Positions 8,425 to 16,533 of a stretch of 64,000 bases of DNA are shown here, piece by piece. Positions within the stretch are counted from its first letter, which is position 1, and every line of letters starts with the position of its first letter. A program made the translations under genes and the position numbers. Source of the stretch: an uncultured Bacilli bacterium (lineage in GTDB: Bacteria > Bacillota_I > Bacilli_A > RF39 > UBA660); NCBI GenBank assembly GCA_934101425.1, contig CAKOQQ010000004.1:62001-126000 (forward strand), given 5' to 3'. The notes beneath the pieces were generated by a model. It ran no database searches, was not told the origin of the DNA, and saw nothing but the letters and a program-made list of their open reading frames with translations.

Positions 8425-9642
8425 ATGAAAAGATGGGAAAAGATATATATAATTTGTAATATTGTAGTTATTATTTTTATAATTTCAATATATACATATA
8501 GGATGGTTTATTATTATAAAAAAATGAATGTAGTAGTTAAAGATAGTAGTTTAGTTGATATATTGGAAAATAAAGTTGTATATAGTGGTGATGGATTATA
8601 CAAAGAAGATGATAATTACTATTTTAAAGGTAAAAATGTAGATAATTATGTATATTATTATGGCAATTTATATAGAATAGTTAGCGTTACTAATGATGTT
8701 ATTAAACTAATTAGTAATGATTCAGTTACTAGTATGGTTTATGGCGTTAATAAAGTGTTTTCTACATCTAATATATATAAGTATTTAAATGATACTTTTT
8801 CTAAAACAATTGAAGGAGTTAAAAATACTTCTTGGTGTAATATGAATATTGATATAGATAATTATAAGTGTGATGAATATATAGATGGTCTTATTGGACT
8901 TATTACAACTGAGGAATATTTATTATCTGGTGGTGTAAATAGTTATTTAAATAATAGCAAATATTATTGGACTATAAATACAAGTGATAATAAAGCTTAT
9001 TATGTTCATTCAAAAGGCGGAATAAACAATAATGTAAGTGAAGAAGATTATTATAGTTATGGAGTTAGACCAGTATTTATAATTGATAGAAATATTCATA
9101 ATATTAGTGGTACAGGTACTATTAATGATCCATATATATTAACTAGTAATACTATGGTAGATTTAGGTAGTCATTACGTTGGTAGTTATGTAAAAATTAA
9201 TGATAAAACATTTAGAATACTAAGCATTGAAAGTGATTACGTAAGACTTATTTATGATGGTGTTTTAGATAAAAAAACATATAGTGATTCTATTAAATAT
9301 ATAAATAACGAATTTATAAGTGACTATAAAGATATACTTACTTTAGGCAAATGTGTAACTAGTGAATATTCATTAAGTACTAATTATTCATTAAAAGAAA
9401 CTAGTACTAGTTCATATGCTTGCTTACCTAATGCACTAGATTTATTTATATTAGATTACAATAATATTTGGTTAAATACTAAATATAATAATAATCTAAT
9501 GTATACAGTATCTAATGATAGTTTATTTGCTGATTTAACTAGTAATTTAAATTATGTAAGACCTATTATTAATGTAAAAAAAGATCTTATTATTTCAGGT
9601 GGAAAGGGTACTAAAAGTGAACCTTTAGTAGTTGGTAATTAA
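8425..9642 (+). CDS. Membrane-anchored protein with two DUF6273-like extracellular domains
   Basis: A 405-residue protein of unknown function. Residues 8-28 form one membrane anchor, and the rest is probably outside the cell. It contains two tandem copies of a domain: each begins with a strand like YVYYYGNLYRIVSV or YVKINDKTFRILSI and ends near VRPVFIID or VRPIINVK. A GTGTINDPYIL-type segment closes each copy. The YWTINTSDN...GVRPVF arrangement resembles DUF6273/C-type-lectin-like folds and the C-terminal domains of the pilins at 16534 and 23942. A paralogue lies at 36694, again directly before a phosphodiester glycosidase gene. The two stop/start codons here are 1 base apart, so the pair is surely co-transcribed. 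Confidence 0.6.
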   Translation: MKRWEKIYIICNIVVIIFIISIYTYRMVYYYKKMNVVVKDSSLVDILENKVVYSGDGLYKEDDNYYFKGKNVDNYVYYYGNLYRIVSVTNDVIKLISNDSVTSMVYGVNKVFSTSNIYKYLNDTFSKTIEGVKNTSWCNMNIDIDNYKCDEYIDGLIGLITTEEYLLSGGVNSYLNNSKYYWTINTSDNKAYYVHSKGGINNNVSEEDYYSYGVRPVFIIDRNIHNISGTGTINDPYILTSNTMVDLGSHYVGSYVKINDKTFRILSIESDYVRLIYDGVLDKKTYSDSIKYINNEFISDYKDILTLGKCVTSEYSLSTNYSLKETSTSSYACLPNALDLFILDYNNIWLNTKYNNNLMYTVSNDSLFADLTSNLNYVRPIINVKKDLIISGGKGTKSEPLVVGN

Positions 9643-9643
9643 G

Positions 9644-10627
9644 ATGAAATTAGTAACTAAATTATTTATTATATTAGATGTTATAATTGTTTTCTGTTTT
9701 TTACTTGTTTATGGACCTATTAATAAAGCTCGTGTGTTTTGGATTACAACGGCTATGGAAACAGGTTCCCATCAATATTTTGCATACATATTTTATAGTA
9801 AAAATACAGTAAATAAAGTAATGAGTGAAAATAAATTAGAAGAAATAAACGAAGAAACTGATGCTAGTAGCATAAAAATAGGTGAAGTAAATACTAATTA
9901 TACTTCAGTATATGAAAAAGAAATATTAGAACATAACGATAATGATTTATATAAATTAATAGAATTTAAATATGGAGAATTTGATTGTTATTTAGTGGCA
10001 ATATATGATCCTAAAAGAGTAGAAGTAGCGCATAGTAAGAATTTAGGTAGTGGTGAAGTATTAAGTGACATAGCTGAAAGAGAAAATGCTATAGTAGCTA
10101 TTAATGGTGGTGGTTATTCATGGAGTAATTATAAACCACTAGGACTTATTGTTCATGATAATAAAGTCATTTATTCTCAAAGTTATAGTTCATATGCGGG
10201 TGCTGCTATTACAAATGATGGTGTATTACTTGCAAGCAGTGTGTCTGCTAGCGAAATAAAAAGTAAAAATATAAAAGAGGCATTAAGTTTTGGACCAGCA
10301 CTTATTGTTAATGGAAAAAGTGCTAAAATAAGAGGTACTGGAGGTTCAGGAATGAATCCTCGTACTGTAATTGCTCAAAGAAAAGATGGTATTATACTAT
10401 TTTTAGTAGTTAATGGATATGGTGAAAATTTATCTTGGAAAGGAAGAGGAGGAGTTTATTATAGTGATTTAATTACAATATTAGAAAGATATGGAGCTTA
10501 TAACGCTGTTAATATGGATGGTGGAAGTTCTACTACTATGGTAATTAATAATAAACTTGTAAATAGTCCATGTGAACCACAATATAAAGGCCAAGATTAT
10601 ATTAAGAGTGCATGGATACTTAAATAG
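9644..10627 (+). CDS. Membrane-anchored phosphodiester glycosidase (NAGPA/DUF2233) family protein
   Basis: The family includes the enzyme that removes N-acetylglucosamine from phosphodiesters; bacterial members are thought to act on cell-surface polymers or exopolysaccharide. Residues 4-22 form an anchor. NPRTVIAQRKDG and the terminal NMDGGSSTTMVINN are the diagnostic motifs. An in-frame TTG exists at 9632, but the ATG at 9644 follows the previous stop by one base and gives a clean membrane anchor, so I chose it. The neighbour at 8425 may be its partner or substrate-binding subunit. The closest relative in the window is the product of 37992-38999, with the same order and the same upstream gene family. 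Confidence 0.82.
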   Translation: MKLVTKLFIILDVIIVFCFLLVYGPINKARVFWITTAMETGSHQYFAYIFYSKNTVNKVMSENKLEEINEETDASSIKIGEVNTNYTSVYEKEILEHNDNDLYKLIEFKYGEFDCYLVAIYDPKRVEVAHSKNLGSGEVLSDIAERENAIVAINGGGYSWSNYKPLGLIVHDNKVIYSQSYSSYAGAAITNDGVLLASSVSASEIKSKNIKEALSFGPALIVNGKSAKIRGTGGSGMNPRTVIAQRKDGIILFLVVNGYGENLSWKGRGGVYYSDLITILERYGAYNAVNMDGGSSTTMVINNKLVNSPCEPQYKGQDYIKSAWILK

Positions 10628-10634
10628 GTGATTT

Positions 10635-11129
10635 ATGGATATAATTAAAGATAGAAGAAGTATAAGAAAATATATAAATAAAGAAATAAATAATGACATT
10701 ATTGATGATTTACTTTATTATGGTAGTATGTCTCCTTCTGCAAAGAATAAACAACCTTGGTATTATGTTGTAGTAAAGGGTGATCTTAAAGATAAAATAG
10801 GTGATTTACTAAATGAAGAAAGTAAATCAGTTATTGTTACATCAAATGTAATTAAAAAATGTTCTGCTCTTATTTTAGTATATAATACATTAGATGATTA
10901 TTTTTCACATGTATCAATAGGTGCTAGTATTGAAAATATTATTTTAAGAGCTACTAGTTTAGGACTTGGATCTTTATGGATTGGTTATATTAAAAAGATA
11001 GAAGAAGAAGTAAATAAACTAGTTAATATGGATATGGAATTAGTTAGTGCAATAGCTATTGGATATAAAGATGAAAATCCAGATGCACGCCCTAGAAAAT
11101 CACTAGATGAAATAAGAAAATATATTTGA
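10635..11129 (+). CDS. Nitroreductase-family FMN oxidoreductase
   Basis: A 164-residue flavin enzyme of the nitroreductase fold. The N-terminus DRRSIRKYINKEI with the FMN-phosphate-binding RRSIR, followed by MSPSAKNKQPWYYVVV, and the C-terminal GLGSLWIGYIKK are the family signatures. Substrates are unknown; relatives reduce nitroaromatics, quinones or flavins. It follows the glycosidase gene by 7 bases with the ribosome binding site TAGGTGATTT, so it is the last gene of that operon. Its TGA stop overlaps the -35 element of the T-box promoter. Confidence 0.88.
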   Translation: MDIIKDRRSIRKYINKEINNDIIDDLLYYGSMSPSAKNKQPWYYVVVKGDLKDKIGDLLNEESKSVIVTSNVIKKCSALILVYNTLDDYFSHVSIGASIENIILRATSLGLGSLWIGYIKKIEEEVNKLVNMDMELVSAIAIGYKDENPDARPRKSLDEIRKYI

Positions 11130-11154
11130 CTTATAAATAAATAAAAGATATAAT
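11126..11154 (+). promoter_or_regulatory. Predicted promoter of the T-box/hisS-aspS operon
   Basis: TTGACT at 11126-11131 and a perfect TATAAT at 11149-11154, spacer 17 bp, just before the T-box leader. Confidence 0.8.
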
Positions 11155-11160
11155 ATAGTT

Positions 11161-11348
11161 GTTATTTTTAGAGGAGTAACTATGTGCTTTATTGAAGAGA
11201 GAGTATGGATGGTGCAAATACTTATAAATATATAGTGAAGACACTAATGCTATGATAAATCGTATTTCTGCGTTAAAGATCAAGAGGTAGATAAAATCTA
11301 TAAAGTAAGGTGGTACCGCGATAATTCGCCCTTACAATATAGATTTTT
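11161..11348 (+). promoter_or_regulatory. T-box riboswitch leader with transcription terminator
   Basis: The leader senses uncharged tRNA and controls the downstream operon. The T-box core AAGGTGGTACCGCG is at 11307-11320 and its partner CGCCCTTAC follows at 11327-11335. The terminator stem pairs AAAATCTATA (11293-11302) with TATAGATTTT (11338-11347). The stem I features AGAGA and GGATGGTGC lie near 11195-11217. The specifier region reads GAAGACAC, giving GAC (Asp) at 11240-11242 with an overlapping CAC (His) at 11242-11244. This fits the aspS and hisS genes two and three positions downstream. The core motif and terminator are seen directly; the specifier assignment is inference from the usual GAA-specifier-A pattern. 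Confidence 0.92.
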
Positions 11349-11368
11349 CGTGTATTTAGGGGGGAATT

Positions 11369-13204
11369 ATGGAAAAATATTATGGAATATTATTTGATAG
11401 GCAAAATATTGATATAGGCATTTACTTATTTAAACCGGTATATATAGTAGAAGGTAAAGTTAAAGAAAATGAATATGGAAGTTCTTTTATTGATGCTATA
11501 GATGATGAATATTCATTTATGGATGATAGTAATACTATTTTATTTGAAGATGCTAAAGTAGTTGGTAGTTTAATAAAAGAATCAGATTTTAGAAGCAAAT
11601 ATCCTAATATGAGTCTTAAAGATGCTAAATCTATGTTTTTTGAAGAAACTAAAAAATTTGCTTTTTTAGGATTTTATGTACCTACTAAAGATGTAATTAA
11701 AATAGTTAATTTTTCATTAACAGATATAATGAATAATATAGATAAAAAAATAGTATTTGAAAGTAATCTTACTCCTGCAAAATTTACACCTAAAGATTTT
11801 TATGATAGATTAATACATTTTTATCATACTAGTTATGGTAGTTTAAAAGCTCTTAAAACTAAAAAAGAATTAGATGATGGAATAGATATAGTCGATAGAG
11901 GATTTATGGCATTTTCTATATATATAGATAGGCAAGAGGTAAATCCTATTGCTAAAGAGTATATATTAGATAAATTATTTACTTATATAGATGAATTAAA
12001 TAATGCCAAAACATTAGATTTTGAGTTAGCAAAAAAAGAACTTACAAGAATTTATGCTACTCATAATAGTGAATTTGTTAATATGGAAAAAGTTCTTATG
12101 CCAACTCCTACTAAAAAGGTAGTAAAAGAAAATCATAATGTACCACTTCTTCCACCTAAGAGGTTACCTAATGTAAGAGAAATTAAGGCTTATTTTGATG
12201 ATAAAATTATTGGTCAAGAAGAAGCTAAAAAGGATGTAATAGCATCTATTATTATGAATGAATATAGCAAAAACGTATCTGATAAAAATGCTTGTTTACT
12301 TGTTGGTCCAACTGGTAGTGGTAAAACATTAATAGCAGAAACAGTTTCAGAATATTTTGATAAGCCAATCGAAATAATTGATACAACACAACTTACAATG
12401 CCGGGATATGTAGGAGCTAATATAGAAGATTTTTTAGCAAGACTAATAGCTACATCTGGTGGTGATATTAAGAAAGCTGAACATGGTATTGTTGTATTTG
12501 ATGAAATAGATAAAAAAGGTAGCGAAAGTAATGATGATGTAAGTGGTAAAGGTGTATTAAATACTTTACTTCCATTTTTACAAGGTACTACATATGATGT
12601 TAAATATAATGGAAAAGTAGTTCATTTTAGTACTAAAGATTTAACTATATTTGCTACAGGAGCATTTACTGATGTTGCTCTAAGTAAGACTGGCACACGG
12701 CATTCTAGCCAAAGAAGGATTGGCTTTATAATAGATGATGATACAAAAAATGAAGATATTAAATATGAAAAATTAGAAATAGAAGATTTTGTTAAATATG
12801 GAAATATGCCAATCGAAATAATGGGTAGATTTTCTGTAATAGCACAATTAGATGGACATACTAAGGAAAGCTTAAAAAGAATATTAACAGATTCTAGTAT
12901 TAGTCCACTTAATGGCGAAATAGATAAATTAGCTAATTTAGGTATTAAATTGGAATATACACCTGAATATTTAGATGCCGTAGTAGATGAAGCATTTAAA
13001 CTTAAGACAGGTGCTAGATCACTTAAAAGTATAGTAGAGAAAAGTGTTAAAGTAGCTCGTTGGGAAGCTCTAGAAAATATGGGAGTATATACTACTATAG
13101 TACTTAGTTGTGATAGTGTGCTTGATAATACTAAATATAAAATAATAGATAAATTTGGAAATATAATAGAACATACTGAAAAAGTAAAAAAGAAAGAGGG
13201 ATAA
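11369..13204 (+). CDS. ClpX-like AAA+ unfoldase with a non-standard N-terminal domain
   Basis: A 611-residue ATP-driven unfoldase. Residues 1-260 are not the ClpX zinc finger and I do not recognise them. The AAA+ part has Walker A GPTGSGKT (313-320), the pore-loop GYVG, Walker B VVFDEIDK with catalytic D378-E379, and a sensor-2-like TGARSL near the end. An IGF tripeptide at 451-453 sits where ClpX carries its ClpP-docking loop, so it may feed ClpP. It is the first gene behind the T-box leader and is followed by hisS after 1 base, so its level is likely tied to tRNA charging. A second divergent copy is at 17809. HslU or a ClpX with a replaced N-domain are the alternatives. Confidence 0.82.
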   Translation: MEKYYGILFDRQNIDIGIYLFKPVYIVEGKVKENEYGSSFIDAIDDEYSFMDDSNTILFEDAKVVGSLIKESDFRSKYPNMSLKDAKSMFFEETKKFAFLGFYVPTKDVIKIVNFSLTDIMNNIDKKIVFESNLTPAKFTPKDFYDRLIHFYHTSYGSLKALKTKKELDDGIDIVDRGFMAFSIYIDRQEVNPIAKEYILDKLFTYIDELNNAKTLDFELAKKELTRIYATHNSEFVNMEKVLMPTPTKKVVKENHNVPLLPPKRLPNVREIKAYFDDKIIGQEEAKKDVIASIIMNEYSKNVSDKNACLLVGPTGSGKTLIAETVSEYFDKPIEIIDTTQLTMPGYVGANIEDFLARLIATSGGDIKKAEHGIVVFDEIDKKGSESNDDVSGKGVLNTLLPFLQGTTYDVKYNGKVVHFSTKDLTIFATGAFTDVALSKTGTRHSSQRRIGFIIDDDTKNEDIKYEKLEIEDFVKYGNMPIEIMGRFSVIAQLDGHTKESLKRILTDSSISPLNGEIDKLANLGIKLEYTPEYLDAVVDEAFKLKTGARSLKSIVEKSVKVARWEALENMGVYTTIVLSCDSVLDNTKYKIIDKFGNIIEHTEKVKKKEG

Positions 13205-13205
13205 T

Positions 13206-14525
13206 ATGCAAAAACCAAAAGGAACATATGATGTATATGGTGAATATGGTAAAAAAGTAACAAGTTTATTAAAAATATTAGAAACATTAATGGAAAAATA
13301 TAATTTTGAATATGTAAGAACACCTATTTTTGAATCAAGTGAAGTATTTCATAGAGGTGTAGGAGAAACTACAGATATAGTTTCTAAAGAAACATATGAT
13401 TTTAAAGATAGAGCAGATAGAAGTATGACTTTAAGACCAGAAGGAACTGCTGGTGTAGTTAGAAGTTTTATTGAAAATAAAATGTATGCTAATGTTAATC
13501 AACCAGTTAAAACATGGTATTATGGTCCTATGTATCGTTATGAAAGACCACAATCAGGAAGATATCGTGAATTCTATCAATTTGGTGTAGAAGTATTTGG
13601 ATCTAATGATCCAGTAACAGATGCTGAAGTAATTAGTGTAGCTGTTAATTTCTTTAAAATATTAGGACTTAAAGGTATTAAAGTAAACATTAATACCTTA
13701 GGTGATAATGAATCAAGAGAAAAATATAGAGAAGCTTTAATAGAATATTTTAGACCACATATTGATACATTATGTGAAGATTGTAAAACAAGATTCTTAA
13801 AGAATCCACTTAGAATACTAGATTGTAAAGTAGATAAAGATAGCGAAATACTTAAAAATGCTCCAATTACTTTAGATTATTTAAATGAAGAAAGTAAAAA
13901 ACACTTTGAAGCAGTAAAAGAATATTTAACTAAATCAAATATTGATTATGTAGTAGATCCAAGTGTTGTTCGTGGACTTGATTATTATACTAATACAGTA
14001 TTTGAAGTAGAAGCACAAATAGAAGGATTTGGAAGCCAAAATGTATTACTTGGTGGTGGTAGATATAATAATTTAGTATCTATGATAGGTGGACCTGCTA
14101 CACCAGGTGTTGGTTTTGCTCTTGGATTTGAAAGAATTATTACAGCTCTTGATAATGAAAACATTAAATTATTTGATACACCAAGTGTAGATGCATATAT
14201 AATTCCGCTTAGTGAAAATGAAAAAGGTGAAGCTTTATCACTTGCAAATTCACTAAGATTAAATGGATTTATTGTAGAAATCGATCACATGGCAAGAAAC
14301 TTTAAAAATAACTTTAAACAATGTGATAGATTAAATGCTAAGACTGCGATTATTATTGGTGAAGAAGAAGTAAAAAATAATATGGTAACAGTTAAAAATT
14401 TAAAAACAAAAGAAGAAGAAAAGGTAGAACTAATGTTTTTAGTTGAATATCTTGATAATATATTAGCAGATGAATGTAGTTGTGGTTGTGATGAATGCCA
14501 TGATGACTGTGAATGCAAACATTAG
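13206..14525 (+). CDS. hisS: Histidyl-tRNA synthetase
   Basis: Class II aminoacyl-tRNA synthetase that charges tRNA-His. Motif 1 region (KGTYDVYGEYG...TPIFESSEVF), motif 2 (TLRPEGTAGVVR, MYRYERPQSGRYREFYQFG), the His-specific VRGLDYYTNTVFEV and LGGGRYNNLV, and motif 3 GVGFALGFER are all present. The length of 439 residues is slightly above the usual 420-430 because of a C-terminal tail carrying six Cys and two His within the last 16 residues (CSCGCDECHDDCECKH). That tail is unusual and could bind metal. It lies between the ClpX-like gene and aspS in the T-box operon. Confidence 0.97.
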   Translation: MQKPKGTYDVYGEYGKKVTSLLKILETLMEKYNFEYVRTPIFESSEVFHRGVGETTDIVSKETYDFKDRADRSMTLRPEGTAGVVRSFIENKMYANVNQPVKTWYYGPMYRYERPQSGRYREFYQFGVEVFGSNDPVTDAEVISVAVNFFKILGLKGIKVNINTLGDNESREKYREALIEYFRPHIDTLCEDCKTRFLKNPLRILDCKVDKDSEILKNAPITLDYLNEESKKHFEAVKEYLTKSNIDYVVDPSVVRGLDYYTNTVFEVEAQIEGFGSQNVLLGGGRYNNLVSMIGGPATPGVGFALGFERIITALDNENIKLFDTPSVDAYIIPLSENEKGEALSLANSLRLNGFIVEIDHMARNFKNNFKQCDRLNAKTAIIIGEEEVKNNMVTVKNLKTKEEEKVELMFLVEYLDNILADECSCGCDECHDDCECKH

Positions 14526-14533
14526 GAGGATTT

Positions 14534-16273
14534 ATGAAAAAAATAATGAATGAAACACTTAATTTAAGCCATTTAAATGAAAAAGTTACTTTATATGGAT
14601 GGGTATCTAAAAAAAGAAATTTAGGTGGGTTAATATTTATCGATTTAAGAGATAGAAGTGGTATAGTACAACTTATGATTAAACCAGAAAATGAATTTTA
14701 CACTTTAGCAGAAACTCTTAAAAATGAATATGTAATTAAAGTTGATGGTATAGTAAAAGAAAGAGAAAGTAAAAATTCTAAATTAAAAACTGGTGATATT
14801 GAAATTGATGTTACTAATTTAGAAGTGATAAATACAAGTGCTGAAACACCATTTCCTATAACTGATGATGTTACAGCATTAGAAGATACTAGACTAAAAT
14901 ATAGGTATTTAGATTTAAGAAGACCTATTCTTATGAATAATTTTGTAATTAGACATAAAATAACTATGGCAGTTAGAAATTTCTTTGATCAAAATGATTT
15001 CTTAGAAATTGAAACTCCAATTTTAGGTAAAAGTACTCCAGAAGGAGCTAGAGATTATTTAGTGCCTAGTAGAGTTAATAATGGTAAATTCTATGCATTA
15101 CCACAATCACCACAATTATTTAAACAATTACTTATGATTAGTGGAGTAGAAAGATATTTTCAAATAGCAAAATGTTTTAGAGATGAAGACTTAAGAGCAG
15201 ATAGACAACCAGAATTTACTCAAGTCGATGTTGAAATGAGTTTTGTAGATGAAAATGATGTAATGACAATTGGTGAAAATTTAGTCAAATATGTATTTGA
15301 TAAAGTAATTGGTTATGAAGTAAAATTACCACTTATGAGAATGAAATATGTTGATGCTATAGAAAAATATGGTAGTGATAAACCAGATTTAAGATTTGAT
15401 ATGGAAATAAATGATATTACTAATGTATTTAATAATACTAATATAGAATTTATTAAAAAGGCAATAGAAAATAATGAAGTAGTAAATGCTATAGTAGCAA
15501 AAAATGTGGCAGATAAATATTCTAGAAAAGAATTAGATAAATTAACAGAATTTGTTAAAACTTATAAAGCTTCATCACTTGCATATATTAAATACAATGA
15601 AGAAGTAACTGGTAGTATAGTAAAGGGTATGAGTGAAAAAGAAGTAGCTGCTCTTAAAAATGAATTAAATATTGAAAATAATGACTTGGTATTAATAATC
15701 GTTGGTAAATATAATGTTGTAAAAACATCTCTTGGTGCACTTAGATGTAAACTTGCTAGAGACTTAGATTTAATAGATAAAAATGATTATAAAATGCTAT
15801 GGGTAGTAGATTTTCCTTCATTTGAATATAGTGAAGAAGAAAAAAGATATGTTGCTTGTCATCATCCATTTACTGCTCCCAAGGATGAAGATATTGATAA
15901 ATTATTAACTGATAAAGCTAATTGTTATTCTAAAGCTTATGATATAGTAATAAATGGTTATGAAGCTGGTGGAGGAAGTATTAGAATTCATAATGCTAAA
16001 ACTCAAGAAAAAATGTTTGAAGCATTAGGACTTACAAAAGAAGTAGCAGAAGAAAAATTCGGATATTTCTTAGAAGCGTTTAAATACGGTGCTCCATCAC
16101 ATGGAGGATTTGCTATGGGACTCGATAGACTTACAATGTTACTAGCTAAAACAGAAAATATTCGTGATGTAATAGCCTTCCCTAAAACAGCATCAGCATC
16201 ATGTTTGATGAGTGAAGCACCTAATATTGTATCAAAAGAACAATTAGATGAACTTGGTATTAAATTAAAATAG
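14534..16273 (+). CDS. aspS: Aspartyl-tRNA synthetase, bacterial type
   Basis: Class II synthetase for tRNA-Asp. The N-terminal OB-fold anticodon-binding domain (GWVSKKRNLGGLIFIDLRDR), catalytic motifs (LRRPILMNNF, FRDEDLRADRQPEFTQVD) and motif 3 GGFAMGLDRLTMLL are seen, with the bacterial GAD insertion (about residues 300-400, around KSSLAYIKY-like sequence). At 579 residues it is of bacterial length. The reading frame extends back to an ATG at 14513, but the AGGAGGA ribosome binding site at 14524-14530 sits just before the ATG at 14534, which I chose. It is the last gene of the T-box operon and ends before a terminator. Confidence 0.97.
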   Translation: MKKIMNETLNLSHLNEKVTLYGWVSKKRNLGGLIFIDLRDRSGIVQLMIKPENEFYTLAETLKNEYVIKVDGIVKERESKNSKLKTGDIEIDVTNLEVINTSAETPFPITDDVTALEDTRLKYRYLDLRRPILMNNFVIRHKITMAVRNFFDQNDFLEIETPILGKSTPEGARDYLVPSRVNNGKFYALPQSPQLFKQLLMISGVERYFQIAKCFRDEDLRADRQPEFTQVDVEMSFVDENDVMTIGENLVKYVFDKVIGYEVKLPLMRMKYVDAIEKYGSDKPDLRFDMEINDITNVFNNTNIEFIKKAIENNEVVNAIVAKNVADKYSRKELDKLTEFVKTYKASSLAYIKYNEEVTGSIVKGMSEKEVAALKNELNIENNDLVLIIVGKYNVVKTSLGALRCKLARDLDLIDKNDYKMLWVVDFPSFEYSEEEKRYVACHHPFTAPKDEDIDKLLTDKANCYSKAYDIVINGYEAGGGSIRIHNAKTQEKMFEALGLTKEVAEEKFGYFLEAFKYGAPSHGGFAMGLDRLTMLLAKTENIRDVIAFPKTASASCLMSEAPNIVSKEQLDELGIKLK

Positions 16274-16287
16274 ATTATATTAATTAT

Positions 16288-16323
16288 AAAGCACAAAATC
16301 ATAACTGTTTGTTTTGTGCTTTT
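16288..16323 (+). terminator. Intrinsic terminator of the hisS-aspS operon
   Basis: An 11-bp stem AAAGCACAAAA / TTTTGTGCTTT with a 13-base loop, followed by T residues. Confidence 0.85.
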
Positions 16324-16331
16324 ATATAATA

Positions 16332-16360
16332 TTGACATTGCCGAAATCAGAAGATATAAT
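16332..16360 (+). promoter_or_regulatory. Consensus promoter upstream of the G-tract ORF and pilin
   Basis: TTGACA (16332-16337) and TATAAT (16355-16360) match the sigma-A consensus perfectly with a 17-bp spacer. It is the only plausible promoter before the pilin at 16534, because only 24 bases separate the terminator's T run from the pilin start. Confidence 0.85.
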
Positions 16361-16383
16361 AAATATAGTAAGGAAGTGAATAC

Positions 16384-16479
16384 ATGGCTAATACAAAATA
16401 TAATACTTCTTATATTTGTGGGGGGGGGTTAATATTTAATAACCATCTATTAGTCATGTATATAAATCACAAAAACTAG
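16384..16479 (+). CDS. Short leader ORF containing a G9 tract
   Basis: A 31-codon ORF with a good ribosome binding site (AAGGAAGTGA) behind a consensus promoter. Codons 13-15 form part of a run of nine G (16420-16428), very rare in this AT-rich DNA and prone to slipped-strand change. With 9 G the frame runs to the TAG at 16477-16479, inside the 5' arm of the terminator. With 8 G it stops at once (TAA after GGT); with 10 G it stops at the TAA around 16437. It may therefore be a leader peptide that controls the terminator. The CGGGLIFNNHLLVMY region also loosely resembles the start of a Nudix protein, so it might be a gene remnant. Confidence 0.55.
   Translation: MANTKYNTSYICGGGLIFNNHLLVMYINHKN
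16420..16428. repeat. Homopolymeric G9 tract
   Basis: Nine consecutive G residues within the short leader ORF; a candidate for phase variation by replication slippage. Confidence 0.9.
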
Positions 16480-16509
16480 GATTTTCCTAGATTTTTGTGG
16501 TTTTTTTTT
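16465..16509 (+). terminator. Intrinsic terminator between leader ORF and pilin (candidate attenuator)
   Basis: The stem pairs CACAAAAA plus CTAGGA (16468-16481) with TCCTAG and TTTTTGTG (16485-16499), with one bulged A and a three-base loop, followed by nine T. The leader ORF stop codon lies in the 5' arm. The pilin ribosome binding site begins 12 bases after the T run. Confidence 0.9.
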
Positions 16510-16533
16510 AATACCTTATATGAGGAGGAATAT

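Noticed and set aside
9632..9643. Upstream TTG start for the glycosidase gene
   Set aside because: It would overlap the previous gene and add only four residues before a natural ATG.
12622..13323. 233-residue ORF on the minus strand
   Set aside because: It lies antisense to the ClpX-like and hisS genes, has no ribosome binding site and a low-complexity Ser/Leu/Phe composition. It is a shadow of the AT-rich coding strand.
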